The notes below the pieces were generated by a model. The model did not search any database. It was not told where the DNA came from and saw only the letters and a list, made by a program, of their open reading frames with translations. A DNA stretch of 64,000 bases from Mucidula mucida (lineage: Eukaryota > Basidiomycota > Agaricomycetes > Agaricales > Physalacriaceae): the NCBI GenBank assembly GCA_015501055.1, contig JADNYV010000063.1, positions 122,061 through 186,060 on the forward strand. The letters run 5' to 3'. Position 1 is the stretch's first letter. Each line of letters begins with the position of its first letter. Positions 34,665 to 46,156 of the stretch are shown here, in pieces. The position numbers and the translations under genes were made by a program.

Positions 34665-34679
34665 CACATGATCGTAAGG
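34665..34679 (+). promoter_or_regulatory. Shared family promoter motif (member F)
   Basis: CACATGATCGTAAGG, 61 bp before the ATG at 34604. It is followed, as in A-D, by a GCCGTCCC word and by AGGCGAACAATG, so conservation extends about 45 bp beyond the core in these copies. Confidence 0.55.
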
Positions 34680-35934
34680 CCGTCCCATTTAGGCGAACAA
34701 TGCGGCGCAGTGTCGTGACACCTGGCGCTCAATCATATATGCGGCACGTAGAGGAGGGTATTCAGTCTAGTAACAAATTTGTTAGTAGATGAAGGGTGAA
34801 ATACATCGGTGGAATCCGCAATCAACAATCGGCACTGACTAACGAAAAATCATAGTTGCCAAGTCGAAAACACTCAGTCTGCAGCGCAACGCATCAAGCC
34901 TGAATTTGTGGTGGAGACGTCCGCGTAACATCTCCTCTGTACGTTCAACGATTTTCTTTCAGGCGGGTTGTCTGTTCGAAGGTGCGGCATAGGCTGCGCC
35001 ACACTATCAGCATGCGGAAAAATGACGCGAGAGAACAAGAGGACAATATGATCAGGAGATCAATTGTTTATAGGATGAGTTGAAGGTATTCAAGCTTCAC
35101 GCCCTCTATTGAAAAGCTCGTTCGTACGGTGAAGGGGAGTAAGATGTGTACTTACCGGCGATAGCCACGATAACAAATTCAATCAGGAGAGACACGCGCG
35201 AGTTGACGACTTTCAGAGAGCCTTGTATCAGTACATAGCCATTAGAGAATCGAAAACTAAAATAAAATCGAAAAGACATTTCTTCTCAAACGAGTTTTCT
35301 CCACAAGTGATTGATGAGCTCTAGTTTGGGGGGGAAAGCGCAGAGATTGTTGTGAGTCGGAGAGTGGAGAAGCTGCATTCGTACCTTTATCGCCGGTGCG
35401 GAATATGCGGGCATTCTAGCGTTTGAGAAATCTAGTCGCGTGGGGCAGACGCGACTGGCGCACTAGCAGGAACCAGAGGCGGGTTGCAGCAGAAGGCGGT
35501 CTCTTACCCTATATTAGAGAATAATCGGAAGCCCGCTGTTCGCTCACCGCGACGTAGAAAGTACGGTCTGCAAATTTGACGTTTTGTCAACGTTTTCGGG
35601 ACACTGCTTGGAACGCGAAGATCAGGCGCAGCTGGAGAAAGAGTATTCCGACATCATTTAATATCACACCTATCGCGGAAAGGTGCCAGTAGCGACTGGA
35701 TTAAGACAGCCTGAGAAGAAATCATAATGGAAGGGAAAGAATGGGGCCGAGCGTTCATTCCCTTTCGGGCCTCGATTCCCACGCGACCGCTATCATAAAC
35801 GAAGAGGTTTGGCCTCCGGATGCCGAAATGTGTTTAGAGTATAGATAAGACACACAGACTTGCCCGCTACTTGACTTTGATTGATCATGTTATAGGGTCT
35901 ACACAGCAACAGGCTTCACTTTTAAGCGTTCATC
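34680..35934. other. Intergenic with weak similarity to family 5' flanks
   Basis: No gene is supported. Around 34990-35130, words such as GCGCCACACTATCAGCAT and CGCGAGAGAACA resemble the flank upstream of copies C and D (44565-44640), so this may be an old copy of the same flank. Confidence 0.35.
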
Positions 35935-37281
35935 ATGGTTCAACTTGAGGGCTACTGGTTCCAACACCAGCCGTTTCTACATCATTCTGGCTACATTTTG
36001 CGCTCCAAATTCCGTCCTGACTCGGGGTGGCTCAAACTGTCAGAGAATGAGAAGATACACCATCGAGACGACGGTGCTATCTATCCCGTTGCGTATCATA
36101 TCTTCCTCCTTTTAAAGTGCAGACCCGCTAAATATAACATCTAGAAGCCATACATCATGGATGCGACCAGAGCACACGATGGGAAACCCGTTATGCTTAA
36201 AGCTCTCTCCACTAAGCGATCTACCAAAGAGCTTGAAATAGCTCTCTTCTTCTCTGCCCCGGAGCGGAAAGATGAGCCTCAAAACCATTGTGTGCCAGTC
36301 TGGGACGTCCTGCAATCTCCCTTTGACCAGGATTCCCAAATAATCGTTATGCCTCGGCTATATGAAATTGACGAGCCAATCTTCGATACTGTGGGAGAAG
36401 CACTCGATTGCACCCGTCAAACTTTTGAGGTAACGAGTCTACACTCCTGTTATAGTGCTAGGAGTCTCAGACGTTTTGATAGGGCCTCGAGTACATGCAC
36501 CGACACCACGTTGCTCACAAGTAAGCGATGCACCGCTCTAGCATTGTCGTTACTCACGCCAGGCAGAGACATTACAGTACTAAACATCATGATGGATGCA
36601 CGAGATCTATACCCTCATGGCCATCATCCTGTTCACACATGGGCTACCGCTCCCCACACTGACATTGCTAAGCATCTCACGCGTACACACATCTGGCCCC
36701 GGTACTATATCATCGACTTCGACAGATCGCAACGGTTCGACACCGGCTCCATTCCAGCGGCTCTTACGACTCCCGTGTCGCCTCCGAGTATTCAATTCTA
36801 TCCTGAGAATCGCCACAATCGTCGTGGCTTCTTCAACCCCTTTCCAGCCGACGTCTATGCATTGGCATCCGTCCTGACGAACAACTTGACCTTCGTAAGT
36901 ATCATCCTTCCGCTCATGCGCCCCATACATATAGTGATTGATTTGCAGAACTACTATCGAGGCTCTATGAATTTCCTACGTCCTCTATGGGATAGCATGT
37001 TATGCGAGGATCCAGTCCTGCGTCCCACCATGAGCGAAGCCCTAGAGCACCTGACACTTCTCTGTACGCCGCTTCCCAGCCGCTGTCGTCTACGAATGCC
37101 CGTATATTCGACCAACATCCGTCAGCAATATCGGCAAGTCTGTCATTTGCTTAGAGGGCGCCGGGCACTGCCTTACGACACATTTCCGCTTACTACTGGA
37201 GCGCAAATTGACTTCAAGGAGCGAGCGTTCCTTAGAGCAAAGCCGCTTGATAGAGAACCAGAGGTCTCGGAAATTCAGTAG
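35935..37281 (+). CDS. Protein-kinase-like gene (FunK1-like, basidiomycete type)
   Basis: Five exons (35935-36087, 36145-36429, 36483-36520, 36567-36894, 36949-37281) join in frame to about 378 residues. The N-terminus (MVQLEGYWFQHQPFLHHSGY) and the MDATRAHDGKPVMLKAL segment place Lys in the VMLK position of an ATP-binding lobe. Splicing creates the catalytic loop HVAHKDITVLNIMMD (HKD in place of HRD, Asn kept) and the metal-binding triad reads DFD (YIIDFDRS) rather than DFG. The C-lobe ends with LRPTMSEAL. The changed triad leaves true kinase activity uncertain. The last 40 bp of this gene are copied at two places downstream (about 40810 and 45709) as part of the tandem triplication. Confidence 0.75.
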
Positions 37282-37626
37282 TAGTATGTCTAAAATGAAC
37301 ACTACTTTAATCTATGTATAATGACGACTGTAAATAGCGCGATCAAGGCAAGAGTGATACCTTAACTGTGTCGAGGTTGATAACGCAGCTGAAGAAAGAT
37401 AAAACAGCGAATTTCGTAGTTGGAGATATGCCTGCGGGTCAGCGACGTCGGTCGTGGGGACGAATTCGTGCATTTGAATCTACACACTACTAAAGTTATG
37501 TCAGACGGCCGCGCGTAGTAGTATCGCGAGTTTCCGTCCCCCTAGCGAACAACGAAGGACTTGAACCAGTGAAAGTATTCCTAAGGTACACGCATAAAAA
37601 GATGTAAGTACTCAGTGTCGATTAAT

Positions 37627-40435
37627 TCAATGTCCCTCTAACTCTCCCCCAGGCATCGCCTTGTTAACCACAGTCAACTCCGCATTCGTACGCTGATATC
37701 GCGCGCTATGCCGATAATGGTCTGCCGTATTCACCTCGCCCTCGATCCCATGCCTGGAAACGAACAAGTCAGTCTTGAATGATCAAACAGCGGAGAACAG
37801 ACTAACACAGAACGCAGATGCTGCGCACGAGCAGTCCGAGAGGTATCCGCCAACCACAGTGCATGCACACAAACGTCAAACAATATCGCAACATTGGGGC
37901 ACAACTAGCCGCTAGATCGTTCTCCAACGACAACCTCTCCTGGGCACGACCTAAAGCAAGTACGTCGTCGTCCTCGACGCGGACTACTCTCTTAAGATGC
38001 GGATGGTTCTGCTCGTAACTCATCATATAATCCGTCAATGAATCGAGGCATAGAAAGACTCACCATGGCCGTGCGCCACCGCATCAGCGTAATCGTTTGA
38101 AACCCAGCAGTAGGTCTATCCTCCGTACACTCCGCGTGGTTACACTGGAAAAACACATCCGCAGCGTCCATATCCTGAGCAGTCGCCGTCGCCGGATCGA
38201 GCCCACACGCCCTCACAATCTCCACGCAGCACTTATACATCCCATCGCTCAACGTCTCAATGCCCCTCCCGCTCCACACGGCAACCTCCGCCTCCCCAAC
38301 CGACTTACTCGTAATGAAGCACATATGCGTCGCAAAGTGCGGGTAATGCAGAACAGTCGGATAGCACGGCAGAGCTTGCGAGCCGAGCATGTGAACGCGT
38401 TGACGACGAGGGAAAGGTCATCGCTGCGTCCCGTCTCTTTTCGGAGCATCGCTTTCAACTTCGCTTCCTGTGTAGCCCTCCAGTTTTCGCATATCGCTGG
38501 GACGGCTTTGAACGCTTGGTGAGTTGGCGTGCGTCCTCGTTGTGCGGCGTGTTCTTGATGATGTCGAGGAAAGGCTCGTACTGGCAAGGGCCGACGGGGG
38601 CGGATTGTGCGGCGTATCCGGCAACGTTGCAAGTAGGCACGCGCGAGGTCTTCCACCAGACGAGTTCGTTCTCTGATTTGATTTGCATCTTTCGCCTGCG
38701 CAGATCAATGCGGAGCTGGGACATCATTTCTGTGAGAGTGGGTTTAATCTCCTCCCAAGCTAAACGAGGAAATGTAAGGCCCGGGAGAGCATTAGTACTA
38801 TAAGAGACATACTTTGGTCCGAAATTCTTTAGCGACGTTCACATAAGGATGACTTTGCAAAGTCTTGAGCACAGTAGCGTCGTTCAGTTCTTCTTGCCAC
38901 CCATCCGCCTGGAGGCGAGTGATAACGCTGTTCCAAAATCAGCGTATAGAAGACGCGGAATAGAATAACAAACACCTCCTCAGCCTGTCTTTCAAAAGAG
39001 CACGCAGCTTTGCACCACGGGCAAAGGCTCTGTCTTTGATCCACTGCTCATATTTCTTGCAGATCTGAAATAAAGGTTGAGTTTGCATCCGAGCATCTAG
39101 CCGCCGAAAGAACTCACATTTTCAAGCCCAGAGTGCTCACTCTGCTTCTCTCCAAGCCAGACCGCATACTCGGGCGATCCGCGCCGTAGCGTTGAGCTCT
39201 CCGCTACCACATGCTCCCACGTGCTGCGGTGATGATAAACCATGGTATACAGACCAGCTATGGTACAAGTTAAACAATTGACGGCGCAGGTGAGAGAAGA
39301 ACGATACATACGCCTATAAAGCGCAAATCGGGGAGTGATTCTTATCAACTCGCGAGCTTTGTCGTGGTCTCCGAAAGATTGACGGCGCCGAAGTTGCTCC
39401 TCTGTCGCCATGCTGAATATGATGAGTAAGGCTTATTGAGTGGAAACATTTGTCTCTCACATTGTGCCCCCGTTCAAGCACTCCTCGCAGAGCCTCATAC
39501 GAATCTCCCACATGATGTGAGATTTCTGTTCCTTTCCGCAGTTCTAAGAGACCGAGTAAGCATAGTAAGAGATGATATCCAGCGAACGAATACACGTACA
39601 AAACAAAACTTATCGAAGACCAAGCTCGCATACTGTGCCTCGTTTAAATCCCCAATCACCGGAGGAAGATCCATCCGTTTAAGGGCGCCTTCCCAGACAG
39701 GGAGACAATCGGACTTGCTCATCAGGAAAGCGCGTAGCCTCTTGGTTGTGCGACTAAGCTGGAGGAGGTCAACAGGCTCAAAGTGTGAGAAGATCTAATG
39801 AACGATGATTCAGTACACCGAAAGGATCTGAGCTTGAAGTAACGCACCTCAAACACGATATCGAGAGGAGCTTCCATAAGCAACTCTAATGCATTTCGAA
39901 TGTGATCCGGAGGCTGCACCTCGACATTAATATTCTCGAGCTCTGCTGCAAGATCCAGGTCGAGAGAATTATCATGATGTACTCCCGCATTCGCATCTGA
40001 ATCAGAAGACTCGGCGACCGTGTTCGCTTCGGCGGATTTTTCATTAGTAGACGCGACGTCCATAGGAGATTCAACAAGCTCCTCCACATTCCCTGACTCA
40101 TCCTGAGTCGAACCAGAAGCCTCGGCAACGGTGGGCTGCTCGGGAAGCTCATGGTCGAGAGGAGCATCGACAACCTCATCGGATTTTCCCTCGACATTCC
40201 CAGAAGACTCGACCGCAGCGCAGGTCTTGACGCGTTTCCGGGGTTTCCTGGTACTATGAGACCCGGTTTCTTTGTTGACATCGTCTCTCTCTGGTTCGGG
40301 AGACGCAGGTTGAGCGCGCTTCTTCGCAGGAGCAGCTTTCGCCTTGCGCTTGACAACAGCCTTCGGCGCGGAAGACGGGGCCTTGACATCCTTGGACGCA
40401 AGACGGCCGGAGCGTCGAGGAGGAGCAGACGACAT
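37627..40435 (-). pseudogene. F-box-like/zinc-finger family copy B, frameshifted in the long exon
   Basis: Exon 1 (39848-40435) is intact: a basic start (MSSAPPRRSGRLASKD), then an acidic, Glu/Ser-rich stretch and LMEAPLDIVFE. Exon 2 (from 39794, after a 53-nt intron) encodes IFSHFEPVDLLQLSRTT and ends FCF. The CxxC...CxxC module (FCFNCGK ... LCEEC), MATEEQLRRR, and the ICKKYEQW and ITRLQADGW exons follow. In the long exon, three frames alternate between 38250 and 38730 (for example IKSENELVW where copy A reads IKIKERTRL), so the product would be truncated before the C2H2 finger. The finger exon and the last exon (ending 37627) are still recognisable. Real lesions and base errors cannot be told apart here. 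Confidence 0.7.
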
Positions 40436-40511
40436 GTCGATAGCTTGCAGTGGTGGTGGTGGTGGTCTAGATAGAGTGCGTGCATTGTGATTCGATCAAG
40501 CATAGTCAAAT

Positions 40512-40525
40512 CACCTGATCGTAGG
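40512..40525 (+). promoter_or_regulatory. Shared family promoter motif (copy B)
   Basis: CACCTGATCGTAGG, 77 bp before the ATG at 40435. Confidence 0.55.
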
Positions 40526-41336
40526 GTCGTCCAAATTTGCAATAGGCGAACAATGAGCGCCGCGTCGGGCGCCTGCCTCGATCAGTATCAATGTCTTGAG
40601 CATTCGCTCTCATCGGTAGAGTACATTCGCGCGCTCTGGGACTCTCCTTTTTGGTAAGCTTGCCCATGGCTTCTCGCACTCTTGTGAAATACGAGATCTA
40701 TTGAGCACCGAACCTTATCTGCGAAGTACGGCTAAGATTACCACCCAGATAAATGGCCTTCTCGGAACTACTAGAAGGCACTTCTAGCTTTCAATGCATG
40801 CTTCTGGATACCGCTTGATACGAATCAGAGGTCTTGGAAATCCAGTACTGGTGAGAGGTCTGAAATAAACATTGAGCTTATGTATGAGTATCACCTGTAA
40901 GTAGCGCGATCAAGAAAACTTACGGAACTTGGGGATTAAGTGTTGGGCGGCAAGTACTTGAAGGTACGACGCCACAGTCTCAGTAAGCAAGAGTCATTGA
41001 TTCCGACATGGTTGAGTGATATTCTAGAACATAATTAAAGTAGATAAGGACAACCTGTAGGTAGCGCGAAGTGAGGGTGCAAGCTGTGTACTGTCAAGAG
41101 TGGTGATGTAGGGCATCTAGCCGTCTTGACTCCAAAGAAGTGGAAACAAGACATGCAGGCGGCGGGGCACGTCTAATGACTTCCATCCCATGTTGTCTCC
41201 GTCGAGCAAATGAGTGACCGCGTTTAGGGTATCGAGATATTTCCCTCAAGCGACCAACGCAGAACTTGAACTAGTTTAAATATTATGGTACACACATAAA
41301 ATAGATGTAAGTAGTGCCGATTGATTTAATGACGCT

Positions 41337-44147
41337 CTATCTCTCCCCACGCATGGCCTTCTTCACCACAATCAACTCCTCATTAATCTGCTGATATCGC
41401 GCGCTACGCCGATAATGGTCTGCGGTATTCACCTCGCCCTCGAGCCCATGCCTGAAAAGAAACAAATCAGTCATGATCAAACAAACCTGAGCAAAGAACA
41501 GACTGACACAGAACGCAGATGCTCCGCACGAGCAGTTCGAGAGGTATCCGCCACACCACAGTGCATGCACACAAACGTCAAACAATACCGCAACTTCGGA
41601 GCACAACTATTCGCTAGATCATTCTCCAACGACGACCTCTCCCGGGCACGACCTAAAGCAAGAAGCTCGTCATCCTCAACGCGGACCAGTCTTTTGAGAT
41701 GCGGATGATTCTAATCAAACAGATCAGCCATTTGGATAACCAAAGCTATGGAGGAAGACTAACCATAGCTGTGCGCCACCGCATCAGCGTAAACGTCTGA
41801 ACCCCTGCAGCATCTCTATCTCCCTCACACTCCGCGTGCTGACACCGGAAAAACACATCCGCAGCGTCCATATCCTGAGCAGTCGCCGTCCCGGATCGAG
41901 CCCACACGCCCTCACAATCTCCACGCAGAACTTATACATCCCATCGCTCAACGTCTGCATACCGCTCCTGCTCCACACAGCAACCACCGTCTCCCCAACT
42001 GACGCACTCGTAATAAAGCACATATGCGAAGCAAAGTGCGGATAATGCAGAACGGTCGGATAGAACTGGCAGTGCCAGCGAGCTGAGCAGGTGAAGGCGT
42101 TGACGACGAGGGAAAGATCGTCACTGCGTCCCGGCTCCTTTCGGAGCATCGCTTTCAACTCCCCCGCTTGTGTAGCCCTCCAGTTCTCGCATAGCGCTGG
42201 GACAGCTTCGAACGCTTGGTGAGTTGGGTCGTAGCGTCCTCGTTGTGCGGCGTGTTCTTGATGATACCGAGGAAAGGCTCGTACGTGGCAAGCGCGGACG
42301 GGGCGGATTGTGCGGTGTATCCGGCAACGTTGCAAAGTAGGCACGCCCGAGGTCCTCTACCAGACGAGTCGCTCTTTGATTTTGATTTGCATCTTTCGCC
42401 TGCGCAGATCGATACGGAGCGGGACATCATTCTGTGAGAGTAGGCTTGATCTCCTCCCAAGCTAAACGAGGAAATGTCAGGACCGGGTGAGCGAGGTGGC
42501 AAGAGACATACTTTGGTCGGACAACTGTTTAGCCACGTTCACATAACGATGGCTTTCCAAAGCCTTGAGCACGCTGGGATCCTGCAATTCTTCTTGCCAC
42601 CCGTCAGCCTGGAGGCGAGTGATAACGCTGTCCCAAAATCAGCTTATAGAAGATGTGCACAGGAGCAACAAATACCTCCTCATCCTGTCGTTCAAAAGAG
42701 TCAGCAGCGCTTCAGCACGGGCAAAGTCTCTTGCTCTGATCCACTCCTCGTATTTCTTGCAGGACTACAACAGAAGTTGAGCTCTTAGATCCGAGCATCT
42801 AGGCGCCAAAAGAACTCACGATTTCAAGGTCGAGGTAATCACGCTGCTTCTCTCCAAGCCAGACCGCATACTCTGGCGATCCGTGCCGTAGCGTTGAGCT
42901 CTCCTTTACCACTTCCTCCCATGTGCTGCGGTGATGATAATTCAGATGACTCTGACCAGCTAATGGTAGCAGTCAAACAATCGGCGGCGCAGGTGAGAGA
43001 ACAACGGTACATACACCTAAGAAGCTCAAATCGGGGAGTGATTCCCACTAACTCGCGAGCTCTGTTGCGGTCTCCGAAATATTGACCACGCCGAAGTTGC
43101 TCCTCTGTCGCCATGCTGAATATGATGAGTAAGGCTTATTGAGTGGAAACATTTGTCTCTCACATTGTGCCCCCGTTCAAGCACTCCTCGCAGAGCCTCA
43201 TACGAACCTCCCACATGATGTGGGTTTTCTCTTCATTTCCGCAGTGCTAAGAAAGCGAGTAAGCATCGTAAGAGATGTTATCCAGCGAACTAATACACGT
43301 ACAAAACAAAAGTTGTCGAAGACCAAGCTCGCGTACTGAGGCTCGTTGAAATCCCCAATTACCGGAGGAAGCTCCATCCGTTGAAGAGCGCCCTCCCAGA
43401 CAGCGAAACAATCGGACTTGCTCATCAGGAAAGCGCGTAGCCTCTTGGTTGTGCGACTGAGCTGGAGGAGGTCAACAGGCTCAAAGTGTGAGAAGATCTA
43501 ACGAACGATGAATTAGTGCACCGCATAGATCTGAGCTTGAAGTAACGCACCTCAAATACGATATCGAGCGGAGCTTCCATAAGCAACTCTAATGCATTCC
43601 GACTGCGATCCGGAGGATGCACCTCGACATTGACATTCTCGAGCTCAGCTGCAAGATCAAGGTCGAAAGAATCATCGTGATCATATTCTACATGGGCTCC
43701 CGCATTCGCATGTGACCCAGAAGACTCGGCGACCGTGTTGGCTTCGTCGTGTCTCTCATCAGTAGACACGACGTCCATAGGAGATTCAGCAAGCTCCTCC
43801 ACATTCCCTGACTCATCCTGAGTCGAACCAGAAGCCTCCGCAACGGTGGGCTGCTCGGGAAGCTCATGGTCGAGAGGAGCATCGACACCCTCATCGGATT
43901 TTTCCTCGGCATTCCCAGAAGACTCGGCCGAAGCGCAGGCCTTGACGCGTTTCCGGGGTTTCCTGGTACCAGACTCGTTTTCATTGTCACCATTCCTTAT
44001 GTCTGGTTCGGGAGACGCAGGTCGCGCTCGCTTCCTCGCAGGAGCAGCTTTCGCCTTGCGCTTGACCACAGTCTTCGGCGCAGAAGACGAGGCCTTGTCA
44101 TCCTTGGCCGCAAGACGGCCGGAGCGACGAGGAGGAGCAGATGACAT
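41337..44147 (-). pseudogene. F-box-like/zinc-finger family copy C, frameshifted in the long exon
   Basis: Exon 1 is open (MSSAPPRRSGRLAAKDDK ... LMEAPLDIVFE), followed by the F-box-like exon (LLQLSRTTKRLRAFLMSKSD), the CxxC...CxxC module and MATEEQLRRG. The exon before the KQRDYLDLEI-like segment is intact enough to follow. The long exon (about 41800-42450) shifts frame several times relative to copy A and member G; for example a base is missing where others read ALATYQPFL. The last two exons are clean: the C2H2 finger CMHC ... HLRSV with the His on the final exon, and ...EELIVVKKAMRGER ending at 41337. Confidence 0.7.
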
Positions 44148-44225
44148 GGCGATAGCTTGTGGTGGTGGTGGTGGTGGCTAAGATAGAGTGAGTGCATTGT
44201 CCGATTTGATCAAACACAGTCGAAT

Positions 44226-44239
44226 CACCTGATCGTAGG
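44226..44239 (+). promoter_or_regulatory. Shared family promoter motif (copy C)
   Basis: CACCTGATCGTAGG, 79 bp before the ATG at 44147, followed by GCCGTCCC. Confidence 0.55.
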
Positions 44240-46156
44240 GCCGTCCCTATTTGCAATAGCCTGAATAGGCGAACAATGAGCGCCGCATTGGGCGCCTGAC
44301 TCAGTCAGTATCGATGTCTTAAACAACATTCGTTCCCATCGGTAGAGTACACTTGCGACTTGCGCGCTCTGGAAATGCTATTCAACCATTACATGGAGAA
44401 TGTACACAATAGTAGTATCAAATTCGTACCAGATGAATTCTAGTGTAGGATTTGATCTCCTCCGATTTGCACCGTAATGGACATAAACTGACGACGGAAA
44501 ACATGACAGGAGTCCTGAATGACGCGAGAGATATGGACCCATCATCTTGACTTGGACGCGCTACAGAGACTGCGCCACATAGTCCGCATACGAAATTACT
44601 GCGCGAGACAGAAAAATGAAAGGATTGATCAGTAGGACCAATTGATTATAAAAACAAATCAATGGAATACGCCCTATGTATGTCGAATCTCGTCTTCGCG
44701 AGAAATGACGGGAAAACTGTACCGACCTGTACAAGCTGTAGTGAGCCGAGCACATGTACATCCAGGATTCTCATACAGAGAAACGCGTCCTGTTCAAAGG
44801 TTCGGTCAGTATATCGCTGTTAAGGACGCAGAAGCAGAAATAGAATCAGAAAGATATATTTTGGTAAGCAGGTTTGTCCACAAGAGGTTGATTGGCTCTC
44901 GTTCGGAAGCAGAACTGATTGTGGTCATCCTTTACCCATAAGAGAACATGGCTCACCGTTCATTCGATGAAGAGCCCGTTAGAAGGTCGGTATTGTGTTG
45001 TACGTCAATGTCATCGAGAACGATTGCTCTATCGTCGTAGCAGGGGATAGACGTGCGAGCCGCCTAGTAGTTTTCGGTAAACATAAGTCATAGCAGCTTT
45101 CCACTCACCTCAAGCTGGCAATAGGCTCTCCAAATCGCAACTCATCTTTTTTACAAAGATTTCGCGTCACTTGTGTTGGCAGTCATCTAAGGTCGAACTC
45201 CCAAGGTTTACGTGAGCGAGTGACACTGATACAACGACGGCGGTAAAGATGGGCGGATTCGGTAGGGTAAACATCAAATGAACGTGGGCGAAGGAAAAAA
45301 CAAAACGCAGCGCTACCCCGGCAATTTAAACTGCCGACAGTTTGCCGGTTCTCATTTCGGTTAACTTTCTCGCGGCCTGACGTTGACCACTCTCCCTTTC
45401 GAAAAGCTTGCCCATGGCTTCTCGTACTCTTGTAAAATACGAGATTCAATGAGCACCAAACCTCAGCTGAGATGTACGGCTAAGATGTAGTACCACCCCG
45501 ATGAATGGGCCTTCTCGAATCTTCACTCAAGTATGTCCTCAGGACCTACGAACTCAAGTAAGCGCAAACGCCTCAACGGGAAGAACAAAATGTCGAAGCT
45601 CTTCGCATCTTCATTCTGTATGGCAACAGCAGGTCCTCTAAAGAACGTAAGTATGGATAGTATCAGCGCACTAGAAGGCGCTTCTAGCTTTCAATGCCTG
45701 CTTCGGAATACCGCTTGATACAGAACCAGAAATCCAGTAGTGCGAGGGCTGAAATAACATTGATATTATGTATGAGGATCACCTGTACGCAGCGCAATCA
45801 AGATAACTTGCGGAACTTGGCGGAAAGTACTCGAAGGGACGACGCCCCAGCAAGAGTTATCGACTCGGACATGGTAGAACAGTCCAAGCACAGCTCGTAG
45901 GTAGCACTAATAACAAGTTTGTCCTCTTTTGTGTCCTCGAGAGAAGTGACCTGGCCAATACGAAGTGAGAGTGCAAGCTGCTAGACGTCTTGACTTCACA
46001 GAAGGGGGATCCAAGCGGGGCACGTCAAATGACTTCCCTCCCATATCGTATACACATCGTCTCGGTTGAGCAAATGAAAGACCTTCCCTCGAGCGAATGA
46101 TGAAGAACTTGAACTAGTTAAAATATTCCTATACACGCATAAAATAGATGTAAGAT
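44240..46156. other. Non-coding flank between copies C and D
   Basis: Contains the 5' flank of copy C (matching 49020-50540), the unit 2/unit 3 junction at about 45709, and the 3' spacer of copy D. Short frames here (for example 45183-45449 minus and 45533-45718 plus) are decayed parts of the duplicated flank and of the neighbour's first exon, not independent genes. Confidence 0.55.

Larger units (their letters stand above)
37242..40810. repeat. Tandem triplication unit 1 (carries copy B)
   Basis: Starts inside the 3' end of the kinase-like gene at CCGCTTGATA and ends in a fragment of the first exon region of the Mug135-like gene (TTTCAATGCATGCTTCTGGA). It is about 1.2-1.3 kb shorter than units 2 and 3 because the flank upstream of copy B lacks the part equivalent to about 44370-45405. 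Confidence 0.75.
40810..45709. repeat. Tandem triplication unit 2 (carries copy C)
   Basis: Begins with a diverged copy of the 3' end of the kinase-like gene (CCGCTTGATACGAATCAGAG) fused directly to the end of unit 1, and ends in the Mug135-like gene's first exon fragment (TTCAATGCCTGCTTCGGA). The spacer, gene and 5' flank are in the same order as in unit 3. Confidence 0.8.
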
